Notes under the pieces: generated by a model
What the model was told of the DNA's origin: nothing
The model's database searches: none
The model's input: the letters and a program-made list of their open reading frames with translations, nothing else
Program-made: the position numbers and the translations under genes
Shown here: one piece after another, positions 33,680 to 46,722 of the stretch
How the letters are laid out: every line of letters begins with the position of its first letter
Numbering within the stretch: the first letter of the stretch is position 1
NCBI GenBank assembly: GCA_019454045.1
Contig: SKCR01051311.1
Coordinates: forward strand, 1 to 64,000
From: Zanthoxylum bungeanum
Taxonomy: Eukaryota > Streptophyta > Magnoliopsida > Sapindales > Rutaceae
Length of the DNA: 64,000 nucleotides
Direction of reading: 5' to 3'

Positions 33680-35010
33680 TTTCACCATTTATTTCTAAAA
33701 TTTCATAGTAAGTTTTTAAACCATCATTCAAACATTTTAATTTAAATTAATGATAAAAAAACTGTAGCAATAAGATAAAGTAATGAAATATTTTTAAAAT
33801 AAGTCAACCACTTTCTCTTCATTATAGTAATAGCTTCAAATAAAATTATATCATTCACATTTTCACTTTTAGCATGCTCATGTACAGTACCAATAATATT
33901 CAAACATTCAACAAGAAATAAATTTGATATTGGATAATAAATACCACTAAAAATATTTGTTACACCATTAAAAACTTTTAAAATTTTTAAAATTCATTCA
34001 TAAACATATCATTAATTAGGAAAAAATGTTATATGTTGATCACATTGGGAAAAAAAAAACTACATAATATATCTTTGTAAGAAAAAGTTTGAGTTAAAAG
34101 AAAATTAGTTCAATTCCAACGAGTTGGAACAACTTGTGAAAATTTAATTAGTTTAACACCATTTAATTTATAAAACTTTGTCTATTCTCTCATAACAAGA
34201 AAATATGACCAAATACAATTAAGTGCATTCTTAATATGATCAATGTGACATTTTAAATAAGTCAAACGTTATTGAACACATAAATTAAGGACATGGCATG
34301 TGTAACGAACATGAAAAAATTGATCCCTCAAAATTGGTTGACATATTTCTTTTAATTCTCTAATTGATGCAGTACTTGCAGATACATTGTCAAAATCAAT
34401 TGTTAAAATTTCACCTAATATATATTATGTGCAATATGTTGCTCATCAAAAACTCTAAATACAATAAGTCATTTTTGCAAGTACCATAATGCATCAATCC
34501 AATGACAAGTCACATTCATGTATGAATATATTTGCTAACGGTCACTCAAAATATCAGAACAATTAAAAAGATGACATTTAATATATTTAAATAATTTATT
34601 ATCTTTATATGATTTAAAAATTTACTGTTTTGTAATATTTCTAGGCATTTTACAGGTAGTATGATTTAAGCATTTCGACAGTAATTAGTAAAAGTAATTT
34701 TTTTTTACCAAAATTTAAAGAAAAATCTGTCATCCAAGTAAATTTAGCAAATTCTTCTCTATTTTAATATCAGAATATTTAAATAATTCTAAAGAACTTG
34801 TACCTTAACCAGATGAAGCGTACCTGAACATTTGAGTTTATGATGGATTTTTTTTTTTTTATTTCAATGGCATTGTGTCTATCTAAGTGATTGTTCATAT
34901 TGTCATAGCCGCCAATAAATTTATAAGATACACCACAATAGTTTCATATTACTCTTGTACCTTCAGTTTCAGTTTCGACTAAATGAAAATGAATTTTGAA
35001 AATATCATAA
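33680..35010 (-). pseudogene. Decayed hAT transposase (RICESLEEPER-like)
   Basis: Read right to left in shifting frames. A BED-type zinc finger remnant (YCGVSYKF, HLDRHN) lies near 34945-34870 and TIDFDNVSASTASI near 34410-34360. A FHVRYTCHVLNLCV block lies near 34310-34270 and VPTRWN near 34120-34105. A tail like the hAT C-terminal region (SGIYYPISNLFL, YFKNISLLYLIATV) lies near 33930-33755. This is the domain order of plant domesticated-type and mobile hAT transposases, which cut and paste DNA. Many stops and indels leave no usable frame. No hAT terminal inverted repeats were found; its right side abuts the truncated Cop-1 LTR. Confidence 0.75.
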
Positions 35011-35087
35011 GAACGAGATTTAACTTCTTTTCTTCGTGTACCGACACTTTGGCCGCTCTATTGGGTTGAGACATTGGACATGGTGTT

Positions 35088-36657
35088 CTTGACTTTCCAA
35101 AAGTACAAGGCATTTAAGCCTACAACCACTACCATTAATCACTCACAAATAACTAGTTGTCACATCACTCAAAGTGACTAGACATCACATCAATCAAAGT
35201 GACTAATGATTTGACGCTTGATGTGACTTGTGGGCCGCACTTGAATTCGAAATGCGAGTGCGTCCGCAACCACTCCTGGGCTCGGGTTCGCTAATTCCAA
35301 ATTAACGAGTTTTCCGTTGCGACGTAATTAAATCAAATTTAATTAAATAATTATGCCTAGTAAAATTACTATTCACGTCTCTAACGAATTAATTATAAAT
35401 TAACTCGTTCGCCCAAATTAAAATCTAATTTTAATTCCGTATAATATATGCCTAGTAAAATCCAATTTCGTTTAATATATCGAATATATTAATTTATCGA
35501 TTAATTCCAAATTAATCGTTCTCTCTCTTTAAATAATATTTTATCCCAGATAAAATATCTCCGTAATTAATCCCAGATTAATTTTCTCTCTCTTTAATTA
35601 ATCCCAGATTAATAAAGTGCGAGTCATACGTCATCAGTGAATATTGAGAAGCAACCCATGAGATCCCCAGATATGTTGGCAGTAAATCCGGTCGTCAGAC
35701 TATCCGAACACGTACGTACCTAGTGCTACGTTTTTTCCGATTTACAAGACATGGTTGGCTTCTAGCAAATCACCGTGCCTACGCAATTCTCCAGAAATAT
35801 CCTTATAGGAATATGTGATCTATATCAGGCGTACTATACGTAGTATTACGTATTACGATCCAGCATCGGATGTCACGTGAAAGGCCTGGGGCTGGAATCG
35901 TGTCTGCCCCGTACGAAGCACATATCGGATCTCTGGTAACTAGTCTCTATAATCGGATAAACATGACCTAGTCATAATATCCCGATAGCTGCAGCATAAA
36001 AGAGAACCAGTTTCGTATCCTACGTGATCATCATCTCCACTATGACTGGAGTGATACTTCCATCTGAACATCACACCCAATACACTACGATTCTCAATAT
36101 ACCCAGAAGAGGCGTACACAGACCTGTTAAAGCCTTGGACGACCAAAACCAAAGTATATTGATTGTCGCAAGTATTAGCGGTGCAAGTCTCAGGTTAAGA
36201 CCAAATACACCTACCCTGATTCAGACTTCCATAGACACATAGTCATACTACCAATGGAATTCCGAGGGGTCTATCCAGAGCGAAGCTGTTTCCCTACCAT
36301 CGGTAAACACAACCTCCTATTACACTTGTATGAGTATCCAATACCCAAATATATGAGAACTATGCCGTTATGCTCCGACAATACACAAAAGTGTAATACT
36401 AGTCTTTTACACATTATCGATGTCCAATCTCGATAATACTCTGACTAGGGATATTTAAATGATTAAACCTTTATGGATTGATACTATCTCATATCATCTC
36501 AATCCGGAACTAATCATATGGACCTTCTATCATTTATACATCTTGGTAATCTAATTACAAATGATAAAATAGCAATTTTCTTTGTCACATAGTTAATTTG
36601 TACAACAACACCATGATCTGTACAAATAGTGATGCTATGGGTCATAATTGTCCAACA
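35088..36657 (-). repeat. 3' LTR of Cop-1, U5 side deleted
   Basis: On the minus strand it starts TGTTGGACAATTATGACC at 36657. It matches the 5' LTR until about 35088 (ttgactttccaaaagtac), where hAT-side sequence begins; about 450 bp of the LTR end is lost. Confidence 0.85.
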
Positions 36658-36668
36658 ATCTCCCACTT
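36658..36668 (-). promoter_or_regulatory. Polypurine tract of Cop-1
   Basis: The minus strand reads AAGTGGGAGAT directly before TGTTGG. Cop-2 (50639-50649) and Cop-3 (54136-54146) have the identical tract. Confidence 0.85.
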
Positions 36669-39600
36669 TTCCTATAGCCAATCACTCAAGTGTCCTACAC
36701 CCAAACTATGTACGGTTCACTCAAACTTCTGCTGAGGAAATGCTTTCGTCAGCGGATTGGCATGATTATCATCTGACGCGATTTATTCGATCATCATATC
36801 GTCACGATGTATGATCCGAACGAATCAGATGAATATTTGAAGTATATATCTGGATCGTTGATGAGACCATTAATTCTTTAGCCTATGCTGAAGCCTAGCT
36901 CAGCTGCTAACAGAACTATTCCTAATCTGATTAGGATTATTATCGACCCAAAAGTCTTCTATTACTGCCTTAGCTGCAACAATATTCCGCTTTTGTTGTT
37001 TATTCGGTAACAGTATCTTGCATGGAAGATTTCCAGCTCACTGTTCCGCTATTCAAACTGTATAGTACCGTTATTACGACTTATAGTCGGTTTTATCGGT
37101 TAGGAAACTTGCAATAGTGAACCCAGTCACTTCAAGTTCTCATTCTCCATTGCTTAAAAAGGTATCTTAGTTCATCTAAGATACTAAAGGATGTTCTTAA
37201 CATCAATCCTGTGACTATCACTTGGATTGGCCTGATTGTGACTCCATATGCTCAAAGCGTATGAGACACCAGGTCACGTAAATTTATTTCAATGTACGAG
37301 TTCTCGGAGAGTACTGACAACCTTTAGATCTATCCCAGTAGATATTTATTCCTAGAATAAAGGTTGTTTCTCCCAAGAATTCTACGGAGAATTTTCATGA
37401 AAGCCAAGCTTTCACCGATTGTATTATGGGAATACATTTCCAAGAAATGATATGTCATCATTATTCAGGACATTCACTGTAAGTGCCCTCCCACTAACCT
37501 CCTTATATACACAAGAATCATTTTCGTTTTGAATTAAATCATATACCATTATGATTACATCAAAACGATAATTCCAAGAACCCTATGCTTGCTTCATTCC
37601 ATCCATGGATCGATTAACTTGCAAACCTTGTTTGCTCGTTTTGGTACGACAAAACCGTCAGGATGTTATAAACATCCTCCAAAAGGTTTCCGTTTAAGGA
37701 AAGCGATTTGGACGTTCAGCTGCCATATTTCATAAATGAAATATGATGTATTAGCAAGCATTATCCAAATTGATTTAACCATGGCAACTAGTAAAAGGTT
37801 TCGTCGTAATTGACACAATGTTGATAACGATACCTTTTCGCTACAAGCCTAGCTTAGTACGTTGGTAGGTTGCCTTCCATGTTTGTCTTCCTTGAAGACT
37901 TATATAGTACCAATAGGCACAATGCCTTTTGGTACATCAACTAGTATCCAAACTTGGTTGGTATACATAGAATCCATTTCAGACTTCATGGCACTCTGCC
38001 AAAATAGGGAGTCGATACCTTGTATCACTTCCTCATACGTAATCAGTTCGTATTCCTTAATAAGATTAACATCTTTATGAGGTGAGATCAGAAACTCATA
38101 CCTCCCAGGTTGTTTTCTGACTCTCTCCGACTATCGTGGTTCTTGTGTATTCGAAGATTACTGGTATAGTTTCATCCTTGATGAACTATTTGTATTCCAT
38201 TAAGGAATCGGTGCCTAGAATAGTATTACTCTGATTTTCATCGAGTTTTACTTTCCTCCCACTTACCACTGCATATAGGTATTCCTCTTAGGAAAACCGC
38301 ATGGCAAGCAACAATTACATTGTTCTCTAGTGATTTGTATAAGTACTATAATTTGGTTTCCCTAAGATAACCAAAAAATTAGGCACTTATCCGATTTGGG
38401 TTCTGGTTTGTTATCATCCAAACTTATGCCTAGTATACCCAAATCTTCAGGAATGAGAAAACCCGGTTTCTTTCCTGTTCATATATAATATGAAGTCTGT
38501 CAAACAGATTTTCATGGAACCTTATTCAAAATAAGTTTTGCACTGATTAATGCGTATCCTTTGAAGGAAATGGTAGCTCAGAGCGACCCATGATTAACCT
38601 TATCATGTCCAACAAAATTTGGTTTCTCCGTTCGGACACACCGTCAAATTGACTTGTTCCGGGAGGAGTCCTCATTGAAAGAATACTATACTTTTTCAAG
38701 TATTTGAGAAATTTATTGCTTAAGTATTTTCATCATGGTCCAATCATGGTGTTTAATACTTTAGCCGATCTGTTTGTCTACTTCGTGTCGAAACTCTTTG
38801 AATTAATCAAAAGTTTCCGATTCGTGTTTCATAAGAAACATATAACCATAACGCGATGCCACATCCGTAAAGGTCACGAAATATTCATATCCACATCTAG
38901 CCTAGCTAGACATGGGCCCACTTACGTCACTATGAACGAGGGCTAACAAATCGGTGGCACTTGCACTTTTACTAAGTAAAAGGTGTTTTAGGCACTTTGC
39001 CCAATAAACTAGATTGATAGACATTATTTGAATGGAATCAAATCCGTCCTAGTATCCACTCTTCGAAAGTGTGGATATATGAGTCTTGTTTAATTGTGTC
39101 ACAGACAACAATGCCACTTTTAAGTCTCAACTGATTAAATCAGTTTGAGCTATTTGTTTGTCATGTTATACGTTTGAGATTCTTTTATATTCAAAATATA
39201 AATACTGTTATTCACATCTAATGTGTTTATCTCAATATCATCTTTATAAAATGAAACACTTTAGTGCTCTAGAATATAAAGGTATATCCGCGACGGATTA
39301 TACTCTGATATAGAGATAATATTTCTAGTCAAACTAGTTACATTTTAACAGTTTTCTAATTTAGGTACACACCCGAAGGGTAGTTCCTAAACTTAGGTTT
39401 CTACGGTTAAAACATCAACTTTTGTCCCGTTTCCGATTCGTAGGTAAATCTCAACTGAAGTCAGTATCCTGCTTTGAGCAGATTCTGCACACCAGTACAT
39501 ATTTATGTACCACATCCAGTATCTAAAATCCAATTTTAATACTAGTAGTGAACATGTTTATGACAAACATATTTGAAGCCGGAGCCTTGTACCGTCTTCA

Positions 39601-40225
39601 ATTCCTTCATGTCTGCCTTGTCCATACGGCAGTCACGCTTCCAGTGACCCCATTTGCCACAGTTTAGGCAGACATCTTGGGATATGTCTTTTGTCTTCTT
39701 AGAAGATTATAATGATTTTGCCTTTGCCCCTTTTCCATATCCCAGAAGCCTTTGGCCAAGCCTTGGCCTTCCGGAATGTCGAAGTAAGATGCGCCTTGCG
39801 CTTCTTGCCCTATTGCAAACTCTGGTTTTGTCTCCTTGAGTATAGCCATTAACTCTCCAAGAGTTTTCTATTGCAATTTGTACTTCTAAGATCTAAGGAT
39901 AGATCTATGAAGATCCTTTAATTTCTTTATCATACTATAATGATCTAATCCTTAGTTCTGACTAAGAAATTAAGGAGTCTTTGCGGCAAGCATAACAGAT
40001 TAAGCACTAAAGTTATCATCACATGAATATTCCAAATATCATGTTCTACTATTTGCTCAATTCCGGGCTTAGGCTCGAGACATCACTCTATCAAATAAAT
40101 TAACTTCTCGGTTTTCAGGACTATCCTGAAGTTTTATTCCCAATTTGAAAATTAAAGTCGTTTAAATACATTTTCACCCAGGATTATGTTTTAAACACTA
40201 ATCTTTCAATTATCTTGATTGCTAT
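36669..40225 (-). pseudogene. Degenerate Gag-Pol of Cop-1
   Basis: Heavily decayed copia polyprotein, aligned by eye to Cop-4. The Gag start near 40225 has ATA where Cop-4 has ATG. The zinc knuckle CLNCGKWGHWKRDC is intact (about 39685-39645), followed by protease WILDTGCGT near 39520. An integrase patch FVTFTDVASRYGYM lies at about 38890-38840. The RT reads as scattered pieces between about 38000 and 37370 (NYDET, EIWQLN, ENDSCVYKEVSGRA). RNase H is barely readable. Numerous stops and indels occur throughout. Ironically the knuckle is better kept here than in Cop-4, where the last Cys is Trp. Confidence 0.75.
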
Positions 40226-40609
40226 AGTCGAACTTTCCAATCAAGGATTTTAGGTACTATTGATTATAATGATTACTATAGTCTAACTACATAATCAACT
40301 ATAATTTAATTGGTTTAAATTCAATTATATTGATTACTATAATCCAATTATAAAATCAACTATTGATTGAAATAGTTTGAATACGGTCCAACTGTTTATT
40401 TAAAACAACATTAAATATTAGTCCAACTAATATATAAATATATTTATTGACGAAAAATTTGAAATGAGCGCGTATGGCAAGTAACTAAACGAACATTGCA
40501 AATTTAATACTTGCCTCCCACTATTTTTCGGCGAGCCTCTAACCCTCTGTGGAGTACTCGGGAAATCTTGTTTCCTAGTGGGCTAGGATCCCGTTAAATA
40601 ACACACAAT

Positions 40610-40990
40610 CTTGACTTTGGCCAACAAATTGTATGATAATTAACTAGGTAGATCTCTAAGATCAATTGGATCCCATCCAATTCCTAGATCCAGTAGGTGG
40701 ACATCCAAGTCCGAAACATATATCTTATATATGCCAATATATCCAATATATTCCCTAACCTTTTTCCTCTGAATCAATTAAGCCTTAGCTTTGGCACAAC
40801 AAACTTAATGATCCCAGTTAAGCGTGACACATTGACTATGGAAAGCTTCGTAATCAATGTCGATGGACAAGAAGTGATCTTGACTTTGGCCAACAAATCA
40901 CAACTTGGACAAGACACCGATATGGAAAAAAGCCTTCATGATTCAAACTCATCCGCAACGGACAAAGGTCTTGACTTTGGCCAACAAACC
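40610..40990 (-). repeat. Leader repeats of Cop-1 (TTGGCCAA boxes)
   Basis: CTTGACTTTGGCCAACAAAT-type boxes at 40610-40630, 40783-40803 (diverged), 40879-40899 and 40970-40990. Each centres on the palindrome TTGGCCAA. The same four-box set exists in the Cop-4 leader in opposite genomic orientation. Confidence 0.8.
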
Positions 40991-42480
40991 AGTGCCAGTC
41001 TTGGATCTTGAGTAAGAATCACTCAATGGAAGGAAAAACGCTTAATATGTAGTGAGGATTTTTCGCGTAATTGGCAACCAATTAATTATCTTTGTTAAGG
41101 TCTCATCATCATACACCATTAAACATGCATTCTAAACACATAATAAGACGCGTAAGTAAATAAATATAATAATGATATGTGGATGGATATTTAAACACAT
41201 TGTTCCTAGAACAAATCTCTCCATTTCCTCTCTCCCGCTAGCACAAGTATTACTTCTACCCCATTACATAACACTTCTAAAGAAACCTCATTTACTTTGA
41301 GGGGAATAGGTGAGAAGAGAAATACACAGAGTCAAGAGGTAATAGGCTGGACACGCAGGTCCAATTAATAAATTCTAAATTTATTACAACAATTTCCAAA
41401 ATTGCCCTCACCCATCTAATACCCATCCGATATACATTATTCATACATTGCATCCATGTATTCACACAAGCATGTTATCAATCAATCTAATCCAATTAAT
41501 TAATTTGAAAATTAATGACCATCCAATGTTCAAACAACGATTTGATTTTGTGCGAGTCAAACTCATTTTGCGAATAAGTACTCAAAGTACGAATTCTCGA
41601 ATTATACTAAACTACAACATCAAATCCAATTCAATTTGTATTTAATAATAATTCTTTATTTAATTATAAATTAAATATTTACACTTTTTAACGAGCCTTT
41701 ACGACTTAGATTCTAAATCTAATCGTTACGGGTCTCGAAGCCCAATTAACATCCAATGTCAATTTAATTAAAGTCCAATGGGCTTTTAATTAATTTCTAA
41801 ATCACCCTTATTTGCCAAGAACCCATTAGGCCCAATTAAAATTAAAGGTCCATTAAGTCATAATTGGACTTTATGGATATGGTTTTGGGCCCAGTTGGAT
41901 CCAACCAATTAGCCTAAACCAAACTTGGCCCAACTAAACCCATTAGGCCCAATTACAAATTTATAAGCCCAATTCCAAATTTAAGCCCAATTAATTTAAT
42001 TTCAAAATTCCAAATTTCAAAATTAAATTAACCAAAGTGTATGCCATAATCAATTAACCAAATTAATATTCACAAAATATCAATTTACTCAATTCATTAT
42101 GCTAATCATCATCAACTTATGTCGAACACATTTGAATAAAAAAATCATATCATTTTACATGCTTCATAGTCTCGGAATTTTAGGGTTTTTATTGTTTGAT
42201 TCGGTTTCAATCCAATTAAATCCACAATCAAAATTACCCAAATGATTTTCAACTCATCCAATGATCAAAATCAAAAAATACCATGACTTAGGGCAACTCC
42301 AAGTATTCGGCCAAGCTTTAGTTTTTTGGGAAAATATGATCGAATCAATATTTCATGAAATTGATCATATACAACTTCAATACATCATCATTCAAGCATA
42401 CTCAATCAATCAATTTTATCAAATCATGCTCAAATTGATTTTGCCCAAATTTTACCCTAATTCTTTTCATGCTCAACCTG
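40991..42480 (-). other. Non-coding leader of Cop-1
   Basis: Long untranslated leader between the primer site and Gag, homologous to 56892-58390 of Cop-4 (for example the gggccca/ttaggccc-rich part at 41750-42000). No gene seen; the open stretches at 42261-42716 run into the LTR. Confidence 0.6.
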
Positions 42481-42481
42481 T

Positions 42482-42492
42482 CTCTGATACCA
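42482..42492 (-). promoter_or_regulatory. Primer binding site of Cop-1 (initiator tRNA-Met)
   Basis: The minus strand reads TGGTATCAGAG, one base after the LTR end ..CCCAACA. It is complementary to the 3' end of tRNA-iMet, the usual copia primer. The next base is A where Cop-1b (62242-62254) has the full TGGTATCAGAGC. Confidence 0.85.
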
Positions 42493-42493
42493 T

Positions 42494-45400
42494 TGTTGGG
42501 TTTCTAGTTAGTCCCATGATCTATTTCAAGAAAGAAACATGTGCGAATACAACAATGAAGAATGGCGGAATCATACTTACATTGATCGGATTTGGCGATG
42601 CGTTGAACACAAAAATCTTCAAGCTTTCCTCCAAGGTGGCTCACGGCATTTGCTCCATTTTGTGGTCTAAAAATTCGGCCATGGTAGATAACCAAGCTCC
42701 AAGCTTTGTGTTGTGATTCCATGCCCACGGGTGGGTTTCCCTATCACCTTCGCAAGACTCCTAAAGTGTGCTAGCACCTCAGAAAAATTTACCGCAAATC
42801 TTTCCCATTGCTTCCCCTTTGTTCTCGGCATTTGCAGATTTTTAGGGGAAAAATGGCCCAAGGTCGAGAGATGCGAAGAGATAAGAAGAAGATAGAATGA
42901 GTTAAGTGTTGGTAGTTGGAGATTTGTGTATCTAATACACTTTGGACTTTCCAAAAGTACAAGGCATTTAAGCCTACAACCACTACCATCAATCACTCAC
43001 AAATGACTAGTTGTCACATCACTCAAAGTGACTAGACATTACATCAATCAAAGTGACTAATGATTTGACGCTTGATGTGACTTATGGGCCGCACTTGAAT
43101 TCGAAATGCGAGTGCGTCCGCAAACACTCCCGGGCTCGGGTTCGCTAATTCCGAATTAACGAATTTTCCGTTGCGACGTAATTAAATCAAATTTAATTAA
43201 ATAATTATACCTAGCAAAATTACTATTCACATCGCTAACGAATTAATTCAAAATTAACTCGTTCGCCCGAATTAAAATCTAATTTTAATTCCGCGTCGAA
43301 ATCCAATTTCGTTTAATATATCAAATATATTAATTTATCGATTAATTCCAAATTAATCGTTCTCTCTCTTTAAATAATATTTTATCCCAGATAAAATATC
43401 TCTGTAATTAATCCCAGATTAATTTTCTCTCTCTTTAATTAATCCCAGCTTAATAAAGTGTGAGTCATACGTCATCGGTGAATCTTCGGGAAACGACCCA
43501 TGAGATCCCCGGATATGTTGGTAGTAATCTGGTCGTCGGACTATCCGAATGTTGGTTTCTATTATGGTCCCGGATCGATTATAAGCATGAAAAACATTGC
43601 GAATACATATCGACGAAGTTGCGGAATACTCACATCGATCGGTGAGACGATTTTGAAGACGAATGGAGCCAAAAACGCTCACTGGTTTGGCGCCACTGCA
43701 GTGCAGAATTCTTCACTGGTTTGGGCGTGAAAATGGTCCTTCCGCAAGCTCCAAGCTTCATCGAACGGATCCCGCCTCATGGGTGGACTTCCCTAACACC
43801 TTCGCAACTCTCGTAAGTGTGCTAGCACTTGTGTTTTGCAACAAAACACACTCATTGCTTCCCATTAGGCTCACGGCAGTGAGCTGTGAAGAAGAAGGAG
43901 ATGAAGCCCTTTTGGGCGTGAGATGGAGAGAGAATTGGTGAGGAAGTGTTATGGTTGACTTGGTAAATGAATTACCAAAATTTGCTTTATATATTTTCCA
44001 AAATATTAAGCAAATTACCATTTTATTTATCAAATAAAGTCAAATGGAAATGGCTATCTCAACCACCAACACTATCTACAAAACACATCAACTATTCATT
44101 TCACTTTATTAAAGTGACATGTCTATCAATCACATCAATCAATCAATCACATCACTCAAAGTGACATTTGATTTGACGCTTGATGTGACGAATGATTTGA
44201 CGCTTGATGTGACTTGCGTTGCCGCACTCGAATTCGAAATACGAATGCGCTCGCAATTACATTCGGGCTCGGTTTCGCTAATTCCTAATTAGCGAGTTTT
44301 CCGTCGCGTCGTAATTAAATGATTACGCCTAGCGAATTCACTATTCACGTCGCTAACGAATTAATCCAAATTAATTCGTTCGCCCGAATTAAAATCCAAT
44401 TTCAATTCCGCGTCGAAATCCAAATTCGTTTAATATATCGAATATATTAATTTATCGATTAATTCCAAATTAATCGTTATCTCTCTCTAGACGATATTTT
44501 ATCCAGATAAAATATCTCCGTAATTAATCCTAGATTAATTTTCTCTTTCTTCTATATAATCCCAGATTATTAATGAGTGCGAGTTATGCGTCATCGGTGC
44601 ATTATCGGGAAGCGACCCATGAGATCCCCGGATAATTCGGCAGTAAATACGGTCGTCGGAGTATCCGAATCACGTACGTACCAAGTACTACGTTTACCGA
44701 TTTACGAGACAAGATCGGCTTCTAGCAAAGCACGAAGTCTATCCAATTCTCCGGTCATATTCTCTAAGAATATTTAAGATCTATATCAAGCGTAGTATAC
44801 CAAGTATCGTGTATATCGGCCCAGTATCGGATAGTCACGTGCTAGGGCTGGGGCTGGATAAGTGTCTGCCCCGTCCGAAGCACATAACGGATGTCTGGTA
44901 ACTAGTCTCTATAATCGGATATACATGACCTTGTCATAATATCCCGATGGTCGGCCAGCACTTAAGAGCACTAATACCGTATCCTGCGTGACATCATCTC
45001 CACTATGACTGAGTGATACTTCCGTCTTGACATCACACCCAATACTCTACGATTCTCAATATACCCAGCATTGGCGTACACAGAACCGGTTAGAGTCCTA
45101 GACGACCTCACAAAAGTATACTGATTGTCGTAAGCATTAGCGGTGCAAGTCTCAGGTTAAGACCATACACACCTACCATGATGTCGGACTCCCATAGACA
45201 CATAGTCATATACCAATGGGATTCCGAGGGGTCTATCCAGAGCGAAGCTGTTTCCCGTACCATCGGTGAAACACAACCTCCTATCGCACTTGCATGAGTA
45301 TCCAATACCCAAATATATGAGAACTATGCCGTTGTGCCCTCACAACGCGCACAAGTGCAATACTAGCCTATTCCGCATTATCGATGTCCAGTCTCGATAA

Positions 45401-46574
45401 TACTCCGGCTAGGGATATTTAATGATTAATCCTTCGTGGACTGATACTATCTCATATCATTCTCAATCCAGGAACTAATCATAGGGACCTCTCTTCATTT
45501 ATATATAAGGTGATCTAATCACAAATGATGAGAGTGCAATTTCCTTGTCACATAGTTAATTTGTACAACAACACTATGATCTGTACAAATAGTGACGCTA
45601 TGGGTCATGTTATCCAACACCGAACACATACGTACCTATTACTACGTTTTTACCGATTTACCAGACATGGTTGGCTTCTAGCAAAGCACCGTGCCTACCC
45701 AATTCTCCAGAAATATCCTTATAGGAATATGTGATCTATATCAGGCGTAGTATACGTAGTATTGCGTATTACTATCCAGCATCGGATGTCACGTGCAAGG
45801 CCTGGGGCTGGAATCGTTTCTTCCCCGTATGAAGCACATATCGGATCTCTGGTAACTAGTCTCTATAATCGGATAAACATGACCTAGTCATTTTATCCCG
45901 ATGACTGCAGTACATAAGAGAACCAGTTCCGTATCCTACGTGATCATCATCTCCACTATGACTGGAGTGATACTTCCATCTCGACATCACACCCAATACA
46001 CTACGATTCTCAATATACCCAGACGAGGCGTACACAGAACCTGTTAAAGCCCTGTACGACCAAAACCAAAGTATATTGATTGTCGCAAGTATTAGCGGTG
46101 CAAGTCTCAGGTTAAGACCAAATACACCTACCCTGATTCGAACTTCCATAGACACATAGTCATACTACAAATGGAATGCCGAGGGGTCTATCCAGAGCGA
46201 AGCTATTTCCGTACCATCGGTAAACACAACATCCTATTACACTTGCATGAGTATCCAATACCCAAAAATATGAGAACTATGCCGTTATGCTCCCACAACG
46301 CGCAGAAGTGTAATACTAGTCTTTTACGCATTATCGATGTCCAATCTCGATAATACTCTAACTAGGGATATTTAAATGATTAAACCTTTATGGATTGATA
46401 CTGTCTCATATCATCTCAATCCGGAACTAATCATATGGACCTTCTATCATTTATACATCTTGGTAATCTAATTACAAATGATAAAAGAGCAATTTCCTTT
46501 GTCACATAGTTAATTTGTACAATAACACCATGATCTGTACAAATAGTGATGCTATGGGTCATAATTGTCCAACA
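42494..46574 (-). repeat. 5' LTR of Cop-1, interrupted by a solo LTR
   Basis: TGTTGG (minus, at 46574) to CCCAACA (42494). Subtracting the solo LTR and one target copy leaves about 2006 bp. The uninterrupted equivalent, 62256 to the window end, is nearly identical. Confidence 0.9.
43550..45619 (-). mobile_element. Solo copia LTR inserted in the Cop-1 5' LTR
   Basis: 2070 bp, TGTTGG...CCAACA, flanked by perfect CCGAA copies at 43545-43549 and 45620-45624. Cop-1b has a single CCGAA at the empty site (ctatccgaacacata, about 63304-63318). The sequence is a diverged relative of the Cop-1 LTR, sharing for example the aagcgacccatgagatcccc block and the ctgggg(c)tggaat-type block. With one LTR and no internal sequence, it is the product of LTR-LTR recombination. 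Confidence 0.95.
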
Positions 46575-46722
46575 GTGATTTGCTTAAAATTTTAAAACAA
46601 TTGAGTAAGAGCAACTTCATAATATTAAAATCCCATGTTATTATGAAACATTAATGAAAACATATTCCTAATTTTAACATTTTCTCTTAACAGGTGGGTT
46701 AAAATATTTCACAAACATTCAA

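Larger units (their letters stand above)
35088..46574 (-). mobile_element. Cop-1, Ty1/copia element, minus orientation
   Basis: 3' LTR (truncated) 35088-36657, PPT, pol and gag relics 36669-40225, leader, Met-type primer site, and 5' LTR 42494-46574 containing a solo LTR. It lies just upstream of Cop-2 gag, with its LTR ending CCAACA at 46574, so it is inserted in the Cop-2 leader. Same family as Cop-4, in opposite orientation. Confidence 0.85.

Noticed and set aside
42261..42716. 151-codon plus-strand ORF
   Set aside because: It crosses the primer site and LTR of a minus-oriented element and has no domain.
45856..46155. 99-codon minus-strand ORF repeated at 63544-63843
   Set aside because: It lies inside copia LTRs and recurs only because the LTR is repeated; the 35940-36152 copy is broken, and there is no known domain.
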